Shown: positions 6,340-8,088 of the stretch, piece by piece | How positions within the stretch are numbered: position 1 is the first letter of the stretch | Layout of the letters: each line of letters starts with the position of its first letter | Made by a program: the position numbers and the translations under genes | Source: Synergistales bacterium | GTDB lineage: Bacteria; Synergistota; Synergistia; Synergistales; Aminobacteriaceae | NCBI GenBank assembly: GCA_025997935.1 | Contig: BNVG01000093.1 | Coordinates: 1-8,088 of the forward strand | Length of the DNA stretch: 8,088 nucleotides | Reading direction: 5' to 3' | The notes under the pieces: generated by a model | The model's database searches: none | What the model was told of the DNA's origin: nothing | What the model saw: the letters and a program-made list of their open reading frames with translations, nothing else

Positions 6340-7482
6340 TTAGCGTCTTTCGAGCAGTTTATCATACAACCCCTCGTGCAAAGCCAGCAAATTTTCGATT
6401 CTCCAAGCCTCGTCCGGTTCAGGTCTTTCCGGGCAAGGGTCGTCTACGGCCAAGATCATGGCGGCGGCGAGGGTCGCTTTGTTGCCTACGGGATATAACA
6501 CGCCGCGAGACGGACTTGTGATAATATCCCTTATCCCGCGCGTATCGCTCCCCAAGACCGGAATGCCAAGGCAAACCGACTCCATAGCGGCACGGTTCAG
6601 ACCCTCCCGTTCAGACGGCAAGACTGTGGCCCGAGATGACAGCATCAAAAGCGGAATATCGTCCCGAACCCCGAGGAAATGCACACGCCCCCCGACGCCG
6701 AGCTTAAGGGCGAGTCGCTTCATCTGAGACTCAAGCGGCCCTGCTCCGGCCAAGGCAAGATGAAAGTTAGGCCTGCCCGTCTTAGCTAAGGCTTGTATCG
6801 CGTCCTTGTGTCGTTTGCCAGGGTTAAACTCCCCCACCATCAAGAACAGCTCGTCGTTCTTGTCCAGAGTGAGCTCCTCGTGAAGCTCTCTGACAGCCGA
6901 CACGTCGACGCCATCTCTTGAGTAGCGTGAAAAATCCAAACCTATCCCGGGGAAAAGCGATATATTCTCTTTGTAAGCCACTTTGCAGGCTATAGCCATA
7001 TCGTAATCCTCTTGGTTTATGACGATTGTATGGTTTGTCCAGTCACGCGCTACGCGCTCTAAGCCGGCGTAAAATACGTTTTTATAAACGCTTACCCCCT
7101 TGGCCTTATGGAAATGAAAACCGTGGGCGGTATAGACGATTTTTGGCCTCGCGGTCTCTTTGCGCAAAGCGAAACGAACCAGAAACGCTGCCACGGGCGT
7201 GTGGACGTGGACGATGTCGTACCCCTCCGTTTTCACAATTTCCCTGATTTTATCGCCGACGGTTTCGCCCGCCTCCGTCTTGAAGTTTCGCAGGGCAATC
7301 GGGTTTCGGCTAAACGGTATATCGTAGCAACTATCGAACGCTTTCGCACATTCCGGACAGTCAGTCGCCCCATTCGACATAGCGTCTACCGTCCATCCCT
7401 TTTGTCTGAAATGTCGGGCGTAAGGCAGCAAAAACGCGCGAAGCGTAGCGGCAACAGTAGTTACAATGAGTAATTTTGGCAT
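6340..7482 (-). CDS. GT4-type (GT-B fold) glycosyltransferase
   Basis: This is a probable retaining glycosyltransferase of family 4, transferring a sugar from a nucleotide donor to a surface glycan such as O-antigen, capsule or exopolysaccharide. The specific sugars cannot be read from the sequence. The 380-residue product has an N-terminal Rossmann domain with IVHVHTPVAAFLVR (90-103) and IVYTAHGFHFHK (115-126), motifs seen in EpsD/CapM-like enzymes. The C-terminal donor-binding domain has VGEFNPGKRHKDAIQAL (216-232), including the conserved basic residues, and a classic E-x7-E motif at Glu293-Glu301, followed by CLGIPVLGSD. No signal peptide or membrane span is apparent, so it is probably cytoplasmic or peripheral to the inner membrane. 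The ATG has a good AAGGAG site 8 bases upstream, located in the final codons of the DUF2442 gene, which ends 1 base before it. It is therefore the last gene of a three-gene operon. Confidence 0.9.
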   Translation of the reverse strand: MPKLLIVTTVAATLRAFLLPYARHFRQKGWTVDAMSNGATDCPECAKAFDSCYDIPFSRNPIALRNFKTEAGETVGDKIREIVKTEGYDIVHVHTPVAAFLVRFALRKETARPKIVYTAHGFHFHKAKGVSVYKNVFYAGLERVARDWTNHTIVINQEDYDMAIACKVAYKENISLFPGIGLDFSRYSRDGVDVSAVRELHEELTLDKNDELFLMVGEFNPGKRHKDAIQALAKTGRPNFHLALAGAGPLESQMKRLALKLGVGGRVHFLGVRDDIPLLMLSSRATVLPSEREGLNRAAMESVCLGIPVLGSDTRGIRDIITSPSRGVLYPVGNKATLAAAMILAVDDPCPERPEPDEAWRIENLLALHEGLYDKLLERR

Positions 7483-7483
7483 A

Positions 7484-7765
7484 TTATGAGCTCCTTTTTT
7501 GGCCTATCTCAAGCGATTCGTTTGCACTATAAGGCGCACTGTTATAGTAAAGCTCGTCAGGGCAAATATCGATATTGCCGCCCCAATCAATCGATATGGA
7601 ATTTACTTTCACAGAGTTAAAAACGTTGACATCTTTGAGAGGCTTGAAAAAGTCATCGTCCAGATAAGGATTAACATCAAATATCCTTCTCTCACTGTTG
7701 TCAAACGTTACCAGCAGCTTATAATATTCGAGAGGCCGAACCTCGACAGGATAAAAACTATTCAT
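7484..7765 (-). CDS. DUF2442 domain protein
   Basis: The product is 93 residues. The pattern VEVRPLEYYKLLVTFDNSERRIFDVNPYLD, read in parts as YKLLVTF, RRIFDV and PYLD, then FKPLKDVNVFNSVKV, SIDWGGNIDICPDELY, matches what I know of DUF2442. This is a small, widespread family without an established function, often found beside DUF4160 genes. The last about 16 residues (after NSAPY) look like a family-external tail whose codons carry the glycosyltransferase ribosome binding site. The ATG has a GGAGGGG site a few bases upstream, overlapping the end of the DUF4160 gene. The region is about 39% GC by hand count (7561-7740), well below the lpx genes. A toxin-antitoxin or regulatory role together with DUF4160 has been a natural guess from pairing, but nothing here proves it. 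Confidence 0.85.
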   Translation of the reverse strand: MNSFYPVEVRPLEYYKLLVTFDNSERRIFDVNPYLDDDFFKPLKDVNVFNSVKVNSISIDWGGNIDICPDELYYNSAPYSANESLEIGQKRSS

Positions 7766-7768
7766 GAT

Positions 7769-8038
7769 TTACCCCTCCAGCCCTTTTATTTTTATCACTT
7801 CGCTACTTTCATTCAAAGCGATCCAAGACGCGTTTATCTCGTCCTCGCGAAGAGCGGCCCACGCCTCCACATATTTTTGCTGCTTGCGAGGCAATTCCCC
7901 GGCCAATATCTCCCCGTCTGACGCAATGGACATTTTTTGCCCAGCAAAGACCGCGTGAACATGAGGCTTATGATGCGGGCTATTGATTTCCTTGAACATA
8001 TAGATCAAAATCCCAAAAAAAGCCGAAACCAGCGGCAT
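7769..8038 (-). CDS. DUF4160 domain protein
   Basis: The product is 89 residues and matches the DUF4160 pattern along its length: an N-terminal SAFFGILIYMF strand, a His-rich PHHKPHVHA segment at 21-29, ISIASDGEILAGELP-like residues at 37-50, a helix with RKQQKYVEAWAALREDEI, and a Trp-containing end. The clustered histidines could bind metal or nucleic acid, but no activity is established. The ATG at 8036-8038 is chosen because GGAGGAGG lies 8 bases upstream; an out-of-frame ATG at 8043-8045 lies closer to that site. The stop is 3 bases before the DUF2442 ATG, the tight pairing commonly seen for these two families. Confidence 0.85.
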   Translation of the reverse strand: MPLVSAFFGILIYMFKEINSPHHKPHVHAVFAGQKMSIASDGEILAGELPRKQQKYVEAWAALREDEINASWIALNESSEVIKIKGLEG

Positions 8039-8046
8039 ATCGCATT

Positions 8047-8054
8047 CCTCCTCC
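8047..8054 (-). promoter_or_regulatory. Strong ribosome binding site of the DUF4160 gene
   Basis: On the - strand the sequence reads GGAGGAGG, ending 8 bases before the ATG at 8038. It is one of the best Shine-Dalgarno matches in the window and fixes the start. The remaining bases to the right edge (8056-8088) contain no promoter I can support. Confidence 0.65.
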
Positions 8055-8088
8055 CTATTTTATTACCCCTTCTTCACAACTCTCGCAG

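Noticed and set aside
8055..8088. A possible - strand upstream gene ending in CESCEEGVIK with its stop overlapping the DUF4160 ribosome binding site.
   Set aside because: Only about 10 codons are visible and other frames end equally well here, so it cannot be supported.

Overview
The window is a densely coding stretch of a diderm bacterial chromosome. It carries an outer-membrane biogenesis and lipid A operon on the + strand (about 114-6287). A short, compositionally different operon on the - strand (7484-8038, continuing into a glycosyltransferase at 6340-7482) converges on it. The layout bamA - unknown - lpxD - lpxC - fabZ - lpxA differs from the proteobacterial bamA-skp-lpxD-fabZ-lpxA-lpxB arrangement. 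BamA appears to have only three POTRA domains. The genes are fairly GC-rich but use the Ile codon ATA and non-ATG starts freely. My best guess for the source is a Synergistota-like (possibly gut-associated) anaerobe. That is inference from gene order and protein character, not a database match.

Region 1 (1-113) holds what may be the last codons of an upstream gene and the bamA ribosome binding site. Region 2 (114-3108) encodes BamA and then an exported, beta-rich protein I do not recognise, whose start overlaps the bamA end. It occupies the slot where Proteobacteria place the periplasmic chaperone skp. Region 3 (3120-6287) encodes LpxD, LpxC, FabZ and LpxA. The genes overlap or nearly touch, with ATGA overlaps at lpxD/lpxC and fabZ/lpxA and the fabZ ribosome binding site inside the end of lpxC. 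LpxA, LpxC and LpxD are the first three enzymes of lipid A synthesis. FabZ draws on the same 3-hydroxyacyl-ACP pool for phospholipid synthesis, and BamA inserts beta-barrel proteins into the membrane that lipid A builds. All key catalytic residues I can place are intact. LpxB and LpxH/LpxI are not in the window.

Region 4 (6288-6339) is a convergent intergenic gap with an imperfect 11-bp hairpin, probably a terminator. Region 5 (6340-8038, - strand) reads, in transcription order, a DUF4160 protein, a DUF2442 protein and a GT4-type glycosyltransferase, with gaps of only 3 and 1 bases. The DUF2442 part is about 39% GC against about 67% in part of lpxC, which suggests separate acquisition.

The points most worth a second look are the unknown protein between bamA and lpxD, a strong palindrome embedded in its coding sequence that looks like an intrinsic terminator on the opposite strand, and the tight coupling of a DUF4160/DUF2442 pair to a glycosyltransferase.
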